Source: Leptospira sp. B5-022
GTDB lineage: Bacteria; Spirochaetota; Leptospiria; Leptospirales; Leptospiraceae
Reading direction: 5' to 3'
Length of the DNA stretch: 64,000 bases
Assembly: GCF_000347035.1 (NCBI RefSeq)
Contig: NZ_ANIJ01000023.1
Location: forward strand, 54,258 to 118,257
A program made the translations under genes and the position numbers. The first letter of the stretch is position 1. Each line of letters starts with the position of its first letter. The notes beneath the pieces were generated by a model, which had not been told where the DNA came from, did not search any database, and saw nothing but the letters and a program-made list of their open reading frames with translations. Positions 16,594 to 24,384 of the stretch are shown piece by piece.

Positions 16594-17691
16594 TTATTTT
16601 AAACTTCTACCATCCTTCCTATACGTCGCTGGTGACATTCCCATAAACTTCACGAACTGCGAATGAAAGGTAGACTTGGAATTAAAACCAACCGCAAAGG
16701 CAATATCTAACACCGAACTATCAGGTTCTTCCTTTAAACGCTTACAGGCTTCTTCCACTCTATACCGATTGATTAGTTCATAAAAATTCATCTTATGAAC
16801 TTCGTTCAGATATCTTGAAGTTTGGTGCAAATTCAACCCAAGCTCTGCTGCCAAATCAACTAACCTAAGTTCGCTATCCCTGTATAAATATTTGATTTCT
16901 AATAGTTCTTTCAGTTTTGCATTAGCTGCTTCTATTTCTTTGGTGAGTAGTGGAGTGTTTTGGTATTTCGCATTTTGGATGACTTCGCTGATCTCGCTGA
17001 AAAAACCTGGATGTCTTTCTCTGACTAAGAATAGCAAAAGTATCATGACGCAGATGAGAGAGGCTCCAAGATCGAACAAATATTTGTTTTTTAGAAAGTA
17101 AGCAGTTCCTATGAATGTATTTGCGAATACCGGCAAAAGTAATACGAGCCATACCAATTTTAATTCGTACATTTCATATCTTCTGCTTACCTTATGGTAG
17201 AGATAGAGACAAAATAGGGAATATACGGAAACTTGGATACTTGCAAGAAAACTCCCTAAATGAGCCCAATCCAGCCTGAATTCTTTTGCGCCTTGTAGTA
17301 CCTGGGTTTTTAGATCGGAACTATCTTGAGAAAAGTAAGCAGATTCAAAAACGGCGAATAATAATACGGGAGAAAAATGGAGTCCATAACGAATGAGTCT
17401 TTCTTTTGGACTTTCTTCTTCGGTTTCTAAGAACGAACGGATATACGTATAGATGAGTGGTCCTACGAAAAGAACGCTAGTATGTAAGAATATGAACAGA
17501 TAAGGAAATTCTAATAGATCATCCTGCAGATACCAGGAATATCTAAGCAGTATGGTCCCGGTCAGGGTCATAATGAGCACTAAGATCCGATTCCCGGAGC
17601 CTGGACGGATAATTTCCAGATAGGCGTATAGGAATGCGGCTCCTGCCCCGAACTGCAGGAATTTCAGAAAAAATATATGTAGGAGTTCCAT
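16594..17691 (-). CDS. AraC-family regulator with multi-pass membrane N-terminus
   Basis: 365 residues. The N-terminal two thirds contain about seven hydrophobic spans (for example FLKFLQFGAGAAFLYAYL, ILVLIMTLTGTILL, LFIFLHTSVLFVGPLIY, LVWLVLLLPVFANTF, LICVMILLLFLV), ending near residue 225. A linker helix leads to a C-terminal AraC/XylS DNA-binding domain with two helix-turn-helix motifs: LVDLAAELGLNLHQTSRYLN and the signature VLDIAFAVGFNSKSTFHSQF with GMSPATYRK. Such membrane-tethered AraC proteins are common in Leptospira; they presumably sense a lipid or membrane signal and act on a nearby promoter. The gene converges with the RHS operon and is followed by a 36-bp gap only, so its targets are not obvious; the upstream neighbour across the repeat-rich spacer is the C45 hydrolase gene, divergently oriented. 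Confidence 0.88.
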   Translation of the reverse strand: MELLHIFFLKFLQFGAGAAFLYAYLEIIRPGSGNRILVLIMTLTGTILLRYSWYLQDDLLEFPYLFIFLHTSVLFVGPLIYTYIRSFLETEEESPKERLIRYGLHFSPVLLFAVFESAYFSQDSSDLKTQVLQGAKEFRLDWAHLGSFLASIQVSVYSLFCLYLYHKVSRRYEMYELKLVWLVLLLPVFANTFIGTAYFLKNKYLFDLGASLICVMILLLFLVRERHPGFFSEISEVIQNAKYQNTPLLTKEIEAANAKLKELLEIKYLYRDSELRLVDLAAELGLNLHQTSRYLNEVHKMNFYELINRYRVEEACKRLKEEPDSSVLDIAFAVGFNSKSTFHSQFVKFMGMSPATYRKDGRSLK

Positions 17692-18397
17692 GACAGACTT
17701 TTTGGATCGGATGCTATTTGATTTCTGATCCTGTTTTCTGCCAAATAGATTTGGGTCCCTGCGGCCAAATGCGGAGTGCTCTCGATCGTGCCTCCGGCTA
17801 ACTCGAGCTTGCTCGCTCTTTACGGATCGCTCGCAAGGTCGTTGCCAATCGAACGACCCCTAGGGAGTGAGATTCCCGAAGGGTAGCGGAGCAAAGCGAA
17901 GCTAAATTTCAAACCAAACAAACTGCACCATAATCACTGACCAGCTCCCTATGGGTCGCTGCGGTAATATTCAGCGCATTGATTTTAGCAAGTCTTTCGA
18001 TTCAAACTTTTGGTTTTGATATAACTTTTCTCTCGTTTGGCCTTCGGCCACCGACTCGCTAAAGCGGTCGTTACCTCGCTCCCTATGGGTCGCTGCGGTA
18101 GGGATACGAAGGGCTTTAGTCCGGGCGAAGCCCGGATGAGCGCGAATGCGCGAACCCGAAGTAGCCCGGTCCGAGCATCGCTCGGAACCGCCCGACATTT
18201 CGTGTGTAGGACCTCCTACAAAATTTTCCCCGTGAAAGAGGCTTGAAAAGGAAGGGATTTACTGATAGAGGGAAAATTGTCGTTACCAGGGTACCACCGA
18301 CCGGCCCCCACCCACGAGGGTGGGGAGTAATTACAGCCAAATCGTGCATTGGACCTCCTACAAATGTCCGATCCGATAAGTTCGGCTATCCGAACCT
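17692..18397. repeat. Repeat-rich 0.7-kb intergenic region
   Basis: No credible gene. The sequence is less AT-rich than most spacers here and is built of short inverted and direct repeats: a 23-bp exact direct repeat at 17944-17966 and 18078-18100 (containing CCCTATGGGTCGCTGCGG), related fragments built on GCTCGC and CGAAGC words, a hairpin CCCCACCC/GGGTGGGG with loop ACGA (18306-18325), and two copies of a GGACCTCCTACAAA word (about 18210 and 18351), the second near the start of the C45 gene. Small frames here encode Arg/Ser-rich low-quality protein and are discarded. This has the look of a sink for dispersed intergenic repeats. Confidence 0.6.
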
Positions 18398-20194
18398 ATG
18401 GAGGCGGTCGATGAGTGGGCGAAGATCTACTATGATAAGCCTATGAATTCGGAAACATATCCTCTAGCTGTATTACAACTCAAAGGCTCCCAGGAAGAGA
18501 TGGGACGACAATTCGGTGAGATAATGAATACGATCGGACAATTCGAACCGATCTTCGATTTTTATCCTGTGATGGCCCGCAATCTTTTGTTGGGAAGTTT
18601 ACCTCGTAGCAATCGGAATTTTTTGGCGAAGGGGGCGACTTCTTTGCTGGTGAATTGGATGTCGAGAAGGATGAAGAAGAATAGACCTTCCGAATTTTCG
18701 GCTCGCACCATCGCTGCTCTAACTGCGGCAGGTCGTTCTCCGAAACTAGAGAAGGAACTTTTTACTATGGATTCTTTCCAAAACTCCGTCGGTTTTTTGG
18801 GTGCAATCCAACTTCTCCCGGAACTTGCGCATATGAGTCCGAGTAGAAATCCTCAGATGCTTCCCGCTTGTACGAGTGTTGCCGTTTGGGGGGAGCAAAG
18901 CCGGGATGGTAAGTTATATCACGCTCGTAATTTCGATTTTCCAGGTGTGGAAGTTTGGGACAAACGTCCGATTGTTGTTTTTTGCACTCCCGAAAAAGGT
19001 TTACGTTACGGTTATATTGCTTGTAGAGGTGCGGATGTTCCCGGGATCACCGCTTTTAATGAAGCTGGGCTAACGATTGCTTTCCATACTCGCTTTCATA
19101 AAAAAATCGGCTTTAACGGTTTGGGTGTGATCGACTTCGGTCATAAGATCATTTCGGAAGCGAGATCTATCGAAGAAGCTGTGAGTATCGCCAAAAAACA
19201 TAAGATCAATTCTACTTGGGGACTCATCGTTACCAATCATAAGGAGAAGGGCCCGAAGGCTGCGATCATCGAAACCAATTATGGGAATGTGGATGTGGTT
19301 TATCCTAATTTAGGAAAAGATCATATTGTAAATACGAACCATTACCAAAGTGAAAGATTACAGGAAGGAGAGATAATGGCGGCTCCTGTTTTCTATCATC
19401 ATTGTATCAGTCGTTTTGATCGAGCGGAAGAACTTCTTTCTTCACAAAAGAAGAAAAAAGGGACAAGTGTTGTGGATCTTCAGAATATCTTGAATGATTC
19501 GATCGATTGTTCCAGCGGCGAATCTCGCACTATGGGATCTACCATTCGTCAGATCACTTCCGTAAAGTCCGTGGTGATGAGCGTGGAAGCTCGTAAAATT
19601 TTCGTCTCAGTGGGAACTGCTCCTACGGGAAGCGGTCCTTATATGGAAATTCCTATGGTTTGGGGAGAGCCAGGTTATAAGGTTTTGGATCTTTCGGATA
19701 TTAAAAAGGATAAAGGGCGGAAGGTTCCGAAATCCAAGGTCGCTAAAGCGGGTTCTGCGATTCAATATTATAAAAAAGCAATGCTTATTAACGATGACCC
19801 GGGAATGGGCGGTATTGACGATATAATTCTGGAATTACAGAAGGCAAATGAGGAATTTTCCGGCAAGGATCCTTCTATACTTTTTTTAGAAGCAATTTTA
19901 TATCTGGAAAAAGGGAATCTGAATAAGGCTTCGTTCCTATTGGAACAGGCGGAAAGTTTGGAGACTTCTTCTTTCAGAAAACAACAAAGTGCATTGTGGT
20001 TGGCAAGGACTCAGTCCGTTTTGGGTAAACAAAAAATAGCGGATCATTTTTACGATAAGATCAAAAATTCTAAAACGGAATTTGCGACTCAAGTCTGGAA
20101 AAAGAAGGTTTTCCAAGACAAGGGTAAATATTCCGCGAGAAAACTGAGACAGGTGTCTCCGAATTTTATTATCGTAGAAGCGAACGAGCTTTAA
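18398..20194 (+). CDS. C45-type peptidase/acyltransferase (Ntn hydrolase) with helical C-terminal extension
   Basis: 598 residues. The first about 420 residues resemble the acyl-CoA:6-aminopenicillanate acyltransferase / peptidase C45 group of N-terminal-nucleophile hydrolases: ACTSVAVWG with candidate nucleophile Cys158, then DGKLYHARNFDFPG, GADVPGITAFNEAGLTIA and ETNYGNVDVV, all standard for the family. These enzymes cleave or form amide bonds; the natural substrate here is unknown. In classic members the Cys becomes N-terminal after autoproteolysis; with 157 residues ahead of it, either a long propeptide is removed or this is a non-processed relative. Residues about 445-590 are helical and repeat-like (AIQYYKKAMLIND, ILFLEAILYLEKGNLNKASF), likely TPR-type. 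ATG at 18398 has no good ribosome binding site; ATG at 18443 is an alternative. Confidence 0.78.
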   Translation: MEAVDEWAKIYYDKPMNSETYPLAVLQLKGSQEEMGRQFGEIMNTIGQFEPIFDFYPVMARNLLLGSLPRSNRNFLAKGATSLLVNWMSRRMKKNRPSEFSARTIAALTAAGRSPKLEKELFTMDSFQNSVGFLGAIQLLPELAHMSPSRNPQMLPACTSVAVWGEQSRDGKLYHARNFDFPGVEVWDKRPIVVFCTPEKGLRYGYIACRGADVPGITAFNEAGLTIAFHTRFHKKIGFNGLGVIDFGHKIISEARSIEEAVSIAKKHKINSTWGLIVTNHKEKGPKAAIIETNYGNVDVVYPNLGKDHIVNTNHYQSERLQEGEIMAAPVFYHHCISRFDRAEELLSSQKKKKGTSVVDLQNILNDSIDCSSGESRTMGSTIRQITSVKSVVMSVEARKIFVSVGTAPTGSGPYMEIPMVWGEPGYKVLDLSDIKKDKGRKVPKSKVAKAGSAIQYYKKAMLINDDPGMGGIDDIILELQKANEEFSGKDPSILFLEAILYLEKGNLNKASFLLEQAESLETSSFRKQQSALWLARTQSVLGKQKIADHFYDKIKNSKTEFATQVWKKKVFQDKGKYSARKLRQVSPNFIIVEANEL

Positions 20195-20201
20195 GGAAAG
20201 G

Positions 20202-20305
20202 TTTCGCACAGAGAACGCTGAGGGCACGGAGTATATTGAAATGATCGCCATGTAGGAGTTCCTACATCCGGTCTCCTCGGTATTCTCAGTGGGCTCTGTG
20301 TGAAA
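20202..20305. repeat. Long imperfect inverted repeat (TTTCGCACAGAG family) with nested palindrome
   Basis: The ends TTTCGCACAGAG (20202-20213) and CTCTGTGTGAAA (20294-20305) are near-complementary, with further matching CACGGAG / CTCCTCGG words inside. Nested at 20251-20266 is the perfect palindrome TGTAGGAGTTCCTACA. Sits between the convergent C45 and ispG genes. Related copies occur at 26501, 28388 and 37517. Confidence 0.75.
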
Positions 20306-20307
20306 TT

Positions 20308-22305
20308 TTAAATACTTGTAACTGATTCTCTTTCCATCCACATTCCGGAGTCTTTGATCAGTTGGACCAGTCTTTCGTCTGCTTCTTCGGAAGGAACGTT
20401 TTTGAGTACGATCTCTTTCCCTCTATATAAATGCACTTTGCCTGGGCCGGCTCCCACATAACCGAAATCGGCATCCGCCATTTCTCCTGGACCATTTACG
20501 ATACAGCCCATGACTGCGATCTTGACTCCTTTGAGGTGGCCTGTTTTTTCTTTGATGCGTGCAGTTGTGGTCTGTAGATCGAATAACGTTCTTCCACAAG
20601 AAGGGCAGGAGATATATTCCGTTTTTGTAAGACGTAATCTGGTTGCTTGTAGGATATCAAATCCTAGTTGTAGTACAGCTTCCGGTTCGCTGTCGATTAC
20701 CTTGATCCGTAACATATCCCCGATCCCGTCGGTCAACATTCCGCCGATCCCTATCGAGGACTCGTACAATGCGGTCTCCATATCCGGATATTCCGCACTC
20801 AGGAAGATCGGGTAATCGAAATCACTAAGTATTCGGGCTAGTTTTCTATAATCGTGCAATATATGAAAGGTTTGGACCGAGAACGTTACGGATTCTATTC
20901 CTGCATTCTTGAATTCCTCGGGTAATCCTTTTAGACTTTCAAGTTGGTAGGCCTGGACATTGAGTTCGGTGATCCCTTTGCCTTCTCTTTTATGCAAAAA
21001 TTCTAATAAAGAATCCCTGTTTTGAAAATGATGGAACGGATCGACTGTCACTTTAGGGAAAGGGATCAGATCTTCCAATACGTCTTCGAGCAAAAGTTCG
21101 TTTTGTTCAACGATAACTCCCATCGGAACGGAGGAGGATTTGCTTGCGGATATACATTCTTCTCTTAGGAATTCGTCGGAAGGAAGAGGTACGGAGACCA
21201 TTTCCAATTCCAAGGATCTGGATCTTGCATAATTTTTGAGCGAGGCGAGCTCCTGCGAAAATCCGCTTTCCGATTCGAAAGGTAAAACTGATTCGATCCG
21301 AACCGAATGATTTTCTCCTATCGGAAGATTTCCCACTTGGATCGGCCTGCTATAAAATTTTTGGTAAGAATAAGGATTTCTGAATTCGGAATATCCTTGG
21401 TTTTGCGTTTCCGGAAATCTGAGTTTATTGTATTTGTCCGCGAGTAATCTTGCGACTGGAACTTCGTGGATCGGATCTTCCGTTAAAGAAACTCGGATCG
21501 TGTCTCCGAGCCCGTCTTCCAATAATGAACCGATCCCGATCGCGGATTTGATCCTTCCGTCTTTTCCGTCTCCTGCTTCCGTCACTCCTAGATGTAACGG
21601 ATAATCCATCTGCAATTCGATAAAACGACTGCATAATAATCTGTAAGCCTGAACCATTACCTGCGGATTCGAGGCCTTCATGCTGACTATAATATCTTTA
21701 TAAGAAAAACTTTCTGCGATACGGATAAATTCAATCGCAGACTCCACCATACCTTGCGGTGTGTCTCCGTATTTATTCATGATACGATCGGATAAGGATC
21801 CGTGATTGGTGCCTATTCTCATCGAGACTCCCAACTCTTTACAACGAAGTACCAATGGACTGAATACTTCCGAGATCCTTTCTAATTCTTCTTTGTATTC
21901 TTGTTCCGTATAATCCCTAACTGCGAATTTTTTCTTATCAGCGAAGTTACCCGGATTGATGCGGACCTTCTCCACCCATTCTACCGACTTCATTGCGACA
22001 CTCGGAGTAAAATGGATATCCGCTACAAGCGGGACTTTGCTTCCTAAACGTTTGAGCTCCTTGCGGATATTCGGTAAGTTATCCGCATCCGGTTGAGAAG
22101 GTACGGTCAATCGAACGATCTCACAACCTGCGGCTTCTAATTCCAGAATTTGTCTAACGGAGTTTTCGGTATCCCTTGTGTCCGCAGTGATCATGGACTG
22201 AATACGGATCGGATTGTTTCCACCGATGCCAATATCTCCTACTTTTACCTCTCTGGTCCTACGGCGTTGGTAAGAGAATGGAGAATGATTGTATCGGAAG
22301 TTCAT
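20308..22305 (-). CDS. ispG: 4-hydroxy-3-methylbut-2-enyl diphosphate synthase, long form
   Basis: 665 residues, the long (three-domain) form known from plants, Chlamydia, Bacteroidetes and Leptospira rather than the about 370-residue E. coli type. It catalyses the reductive conversion of MEcPP to HMBPP, the penultimate step of the non-mevalonate isoprenoid pathway, with a 4Fe-4S cluster. Visible: N-terminal TIM-barrel start [62 protein letters not shown] and [19 protein letters not shown]; a central inserted domain (about residues 310-540) whose sequence is poorly conserved; C-terminal cluster ligands in [13 protein letters not shown] (about 565) and [20 protein letters not shown] (about 600). 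Monocistronic here. ATG at 22305 fits the conserved N-terminus ([20 protein letters not shown]). Confidence 0.96.
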   Translation of the reverse strand: MNFRYNHSPFSYQRRRTREVKVGDIGIGGNNPIRIQSMITADTRDTENSVRQILELEAAGCEIVRLTVPSQPDADNLPNIRKELKRLGSKVPLVADIHFTPSVAMKSVEWVEKVRINPGNFADKKKFAVRDYTEQEYKEELERISEVFSPLVLRCKELGVSMRIGTNHGSLSDRIMNKYGDTPQGMVESAIEFIRIAESFSYKDIIVSMKASNPQVMVQAYRLLCSRFIELQMDYPLHLGVTEAGDGKDGRIKSAIGIGSLLEDGLGDTIRVSLTEDPIHEVPVARLLADKYNKLRFPETQNQGYSEFRNPYSYQKFYSRPIQVGNLPIGENHSVRIESVLPFESESGFSQELASLKNYARSRSLELEMVSVPLPSDEFLREECISASKSSSVPMGVIVEQNELLLEDVLEDLIPFPKVTVDPFHHFQNRDSLLEFLHKREGKGITELNVQAYQLESLKGLPEEFKNAGIESVTFSVQTFHILHDYRKLARILSDFDYPIFLSAEYPDMETALYESSIGIGGMLTDGIGDMLRIKVIDSEPEAVLQLGFDILQATRLRLTKTEYISCPSCGRTLFDLQTTTARIKEKTGHLKGVKIAVMGCIVNGPGEMADADFGYVGAGPGKVHLYRGKEIVLKNVPSEEADERLVQLIKDSGMWMERESVTSI

Positions 22306-22497
22306 GAGTGCTCTCTTGTTCCATTAAGAAGAGAACGAACCGCTTGTCATTTAGGATTTTTCCGGAATTAGCCCCAATCGGAAAGGTTTTTTAAGGAATT
22401 GTAGTACGTTTTATTGTGGAGCGTAGCAGCCAAAAGGGCGGACAAATTCATTAAATTGACTGAAAAAAGCCAATCAACAGGATTGCAGGAACCGGAT

Positions 22498-23124
22498 ATG
22501 AATCTGTTGAAACGGCTTTTTTCTAGGATCGAATCCCCTGATGATGCGGAGTTTTTTTTGAACTCGGCCTCTTATGTTTTGCTTTTGATCGCGTTTTTGC
22601 AAAGTATTCTTTATACCTTTCTTTTGGGTTCCTTTCTCAATTTCTATATGGATATTCTTCTTCTTTCTATCTTCGGGATCGTGATCCGATTCTCTAGAAG
22701 TAGGGTCTCCGTTATCCTTCTTTGTATTTTTTCCTCGGTGATTCTTTCGGGAACTATTTTGACTTTGTTCGGGATCTGGACAAGCGTTGGAAATAATATA
22801 TTGTTAGAGTTACTATTACTTCTTCTTTCGATCCGTATTGCACTGGCGAGTTTTCGATTCCATAAGCTGAAAAATACAAAACTAGTTTGGAAAAATCTTT
22901 GGATCAGACATCTTATCGCTCTCGGTCTGGCATTTATAATTTCTGCTTCTCTCTTTATTTCTCTTATATTGGTCTCTAAATTTTTAGGGATCACCAAAAT
23001 GAACAGTCTTCATGGAGAGGTTATTTTCGAATCTTTTCCTATTTCTTATATTCTTCTTTTACTTCCGATCTTTCCTTGGGCGAAAAAAAGAAGAATGTAT
23101 TCCGAACCTGAAATCCTTTCCTGA
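22498..23124 (+). CDS. Small multi-pass membrane protein, unknown function
   Basis: I do not recognise a family. The frame is open from a TTG at 22414, but ATG at 22498 has AGGA ten bases upstream and begins MNLLKRLFSRIESPDDAEFF, so it is preferred (208 residues). About five hydrophobic spans follow: YVLLLIAFLQSILYTFLLG, YMDILLLSIFGIVIRF, VSVILLCIFSSVILSGTILT, a Leu-rich span around ILLELLLLLLSIRIAL, LIALGLAFIISASLFISLIL, and a last one ending in PISYILLLLPIFPWA, with a basic C-terminal tail (KKRRM). Start-proximal region is charged, the termini appear cytoplasmic. It stands alone between ispG (divergent) and the lipoprotein pair, giving no functional clue. Confidence 0.6.
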   Translation: MNLLKRLFSRIESPDDAEFFLNSASYVLLLIAFLQSILYTFLLGSFLNFYMDILLLSIFGIVIRFSRSRVSVILLCIFSSVILSGTILTLFGIWTSVGNNILLELLLLLLSIRIALASFRFHKLKNTKLVWKNLWIRHLIALGLAFIISASLFISLILVSKFLGITKMNSLHGEVIFESFPISYILLLLPIFPWAKKRRMYSEPEILS

Positions 23125-23462
23125 AGCCTTGCCATTCTTTCCTTTTTTAATGATGTTTGGGGGGAAGAGCGACTGTAGTGAACGTTATATTAAATATGAG
23201 CTTTTCCTCACTTTTTTTCTAACAGGAATAAAAAATCTAAAAAAAAGATCACCACGATTTGTTGTGCTGGTAAGTCGCCGGGGAGTCTATATGCGCGCAT
23301 AACGTATCGATTGATCCGTAGTTTTGAAATCAAACCATCGGATCAATTCATATAACACCCGTTTGTTCCTAAATTTGTGTCGTTCATTCCGAGCCAATCC
23401 GGGAAATTTCTAAAAAACTCGGAAAAATTCACCGGGTATCGATTAGTTGGGAAAAACGTTAG
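23125..23462. promoter_or_regulatory. Leader region of lipoprotein pair with extended hairpin
   Basis: 338 bp with no credible gene. The only structure found is an inverted repeat with 9-bp perfect arms ATTGATCCG (23310-23318) and CGGATCAAT (23339-23347); the 20-nt interval contains a smaller nested inverted repeat (TTTGA AA TCAAA), so a long interrupted hairpin could form in RNA. There is no T-run after it, so it is not an ordinary terminator; an operator or mRNA-stability element for the downstream lipoprotein genes is possible. Confidence 0.35.
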
Positions 23463-24371
23463 ATGGGAATTGGGATGGATCCTTTATATATAAAAAGCCG
23501 TTTTACCAAGATACTACCCGTGTTCGGGATCTTTTTTGTTTTATATTGTTCCGAGGATGCAAAGAGTATTGCGGAGTTGACCGCTGCCGCGAAGGCGGTT
23601 TTAGACGGAGTGACAGCTCCCATTCCGGTTCCTCCTGGGGATCCTGCTCCTCCGGGGCAGCCTGTGAATGCCCCTGATTTGCAAGATTCTACGATCACAA
23701 GTTTCGATATTTCCGATCCGGACGAGCATAGTTATCTCGGTTTGTTTTCCATACAAGCCATCAATTTTAACCTACCGGTCCATGATAATACAACTGTCTC
23801 CGCGTTTATAGGAGGCCAAAGTATGAAACTGATGCCGGATAATACGGTGGTGAATTCATTCTCACATTGGACAGTCACCGCTGGACAATTGGCTCAGCCG
23901 GGGGCGAATCCTCCCGCGTTAGTCGGTCCTAGCGACAGAAAGCTGAAGATATTGATCGTTGCTCGGAATGAATTTGGTATTTCTTCCAAAGTGAAACAAG
24001 TGGGCCAAACCCATTTTTGCACCGGAGCTGCCGTACTTCCTGCGACTATAGGAAACTGCGGAACATTCTGTGCGACCGCTACGTTAAGCGGGGATCAGGT
24101 GGAATTTAAGGCCCAGAAGACGATTGCCCAGGATAATTTCGAATATTTATACATAGATGTTGGTGCGGCTCAGCCGATTTCTTTTTCCATTCCCGCTGTT
24201 TCTTTGGGATTTTTCGAAAAATTCGAACCGATCGCCGCCGGGACATACGAAGCAGCTACTAGTTTGAATCGTACCACTTTCGAATATATGTGTGTGGAAG
24301 TCAGCGCGTATTCTTTTGTGGATCCGCCTTTTGACATTGATTTTATCAAAGGGAAAGTGATTATTCCTTAA
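23463..24371 (+). CDS. Lipoprotein with proline-rich tether, unknown function
   Basis: 302 residues. A basic N-terminus (IKSRFTKI) and hydrophobic core (LPVFGIFFVLYC) end at a lipobox Cys at about residue 29. After a short helix (KSIAELTAAAKAVLDGV) there is a proline-rich linker (TAPIPVPPGDPAPPGQPVNA) and then a beta-rich domain of about 230 residues with six Cys, including HFCTG, GNCGTFCATA and YMCVEV, which could form disulfides outside the cytoplasm. No known family recognised. The next gene, 13 bp downstream, encodes another lipoprotein with a similar proline-rich linker, so the pair is probably an operon coding for surface or periplasmic proteins. ATG 23463 was kept because no better start with a signal sequence is visible; ATG at 23475 is equally possible. 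Confidence 0.72.
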   Translation: MGIGMDPLYIKSRFTKILPVFGIFFVLYCSEDAKSIAELTAAAKAVLDGVTAPIPVPPGDPAPPGQPVNAPDLQDSTITSFDISDPDEHSYLGLFSIQAINFNLPVHDNTTVSAFIGGQSMKLMPDNTVVNSFSHWTVTAGQLAQPGANPPALVGPSDRKLKILIVARNEFGISSKVKQVGQTHFCTGAAVLPATIGNCGTFCATATLSGDQVEFKAQKTIAQDNFEYLYIDVGAAQPISFSIPAVSLGFFEKFEPIAAGTYEAATSLNRTTFEYMCVEVSAYSFVDPPFDIDFIKGKVIIP

Positions 24372-24384
24372 TCTTAATACGAAT

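Noticed and set aside
17971..18446. Several Arg/Ser-rich small ORFs in the repeat-rich spacer
   Set aside because: They read through inverted repeats on both strands, have low-complexity composition and no start signals or relation to each other.
22414..22497. N-terminal extension of the membrane protein from a TTG start
   Set aside because: It is preceded by no ribosome binding site, while ATG 22498 has AGGA upstream and starts a typical protein N-terminus.
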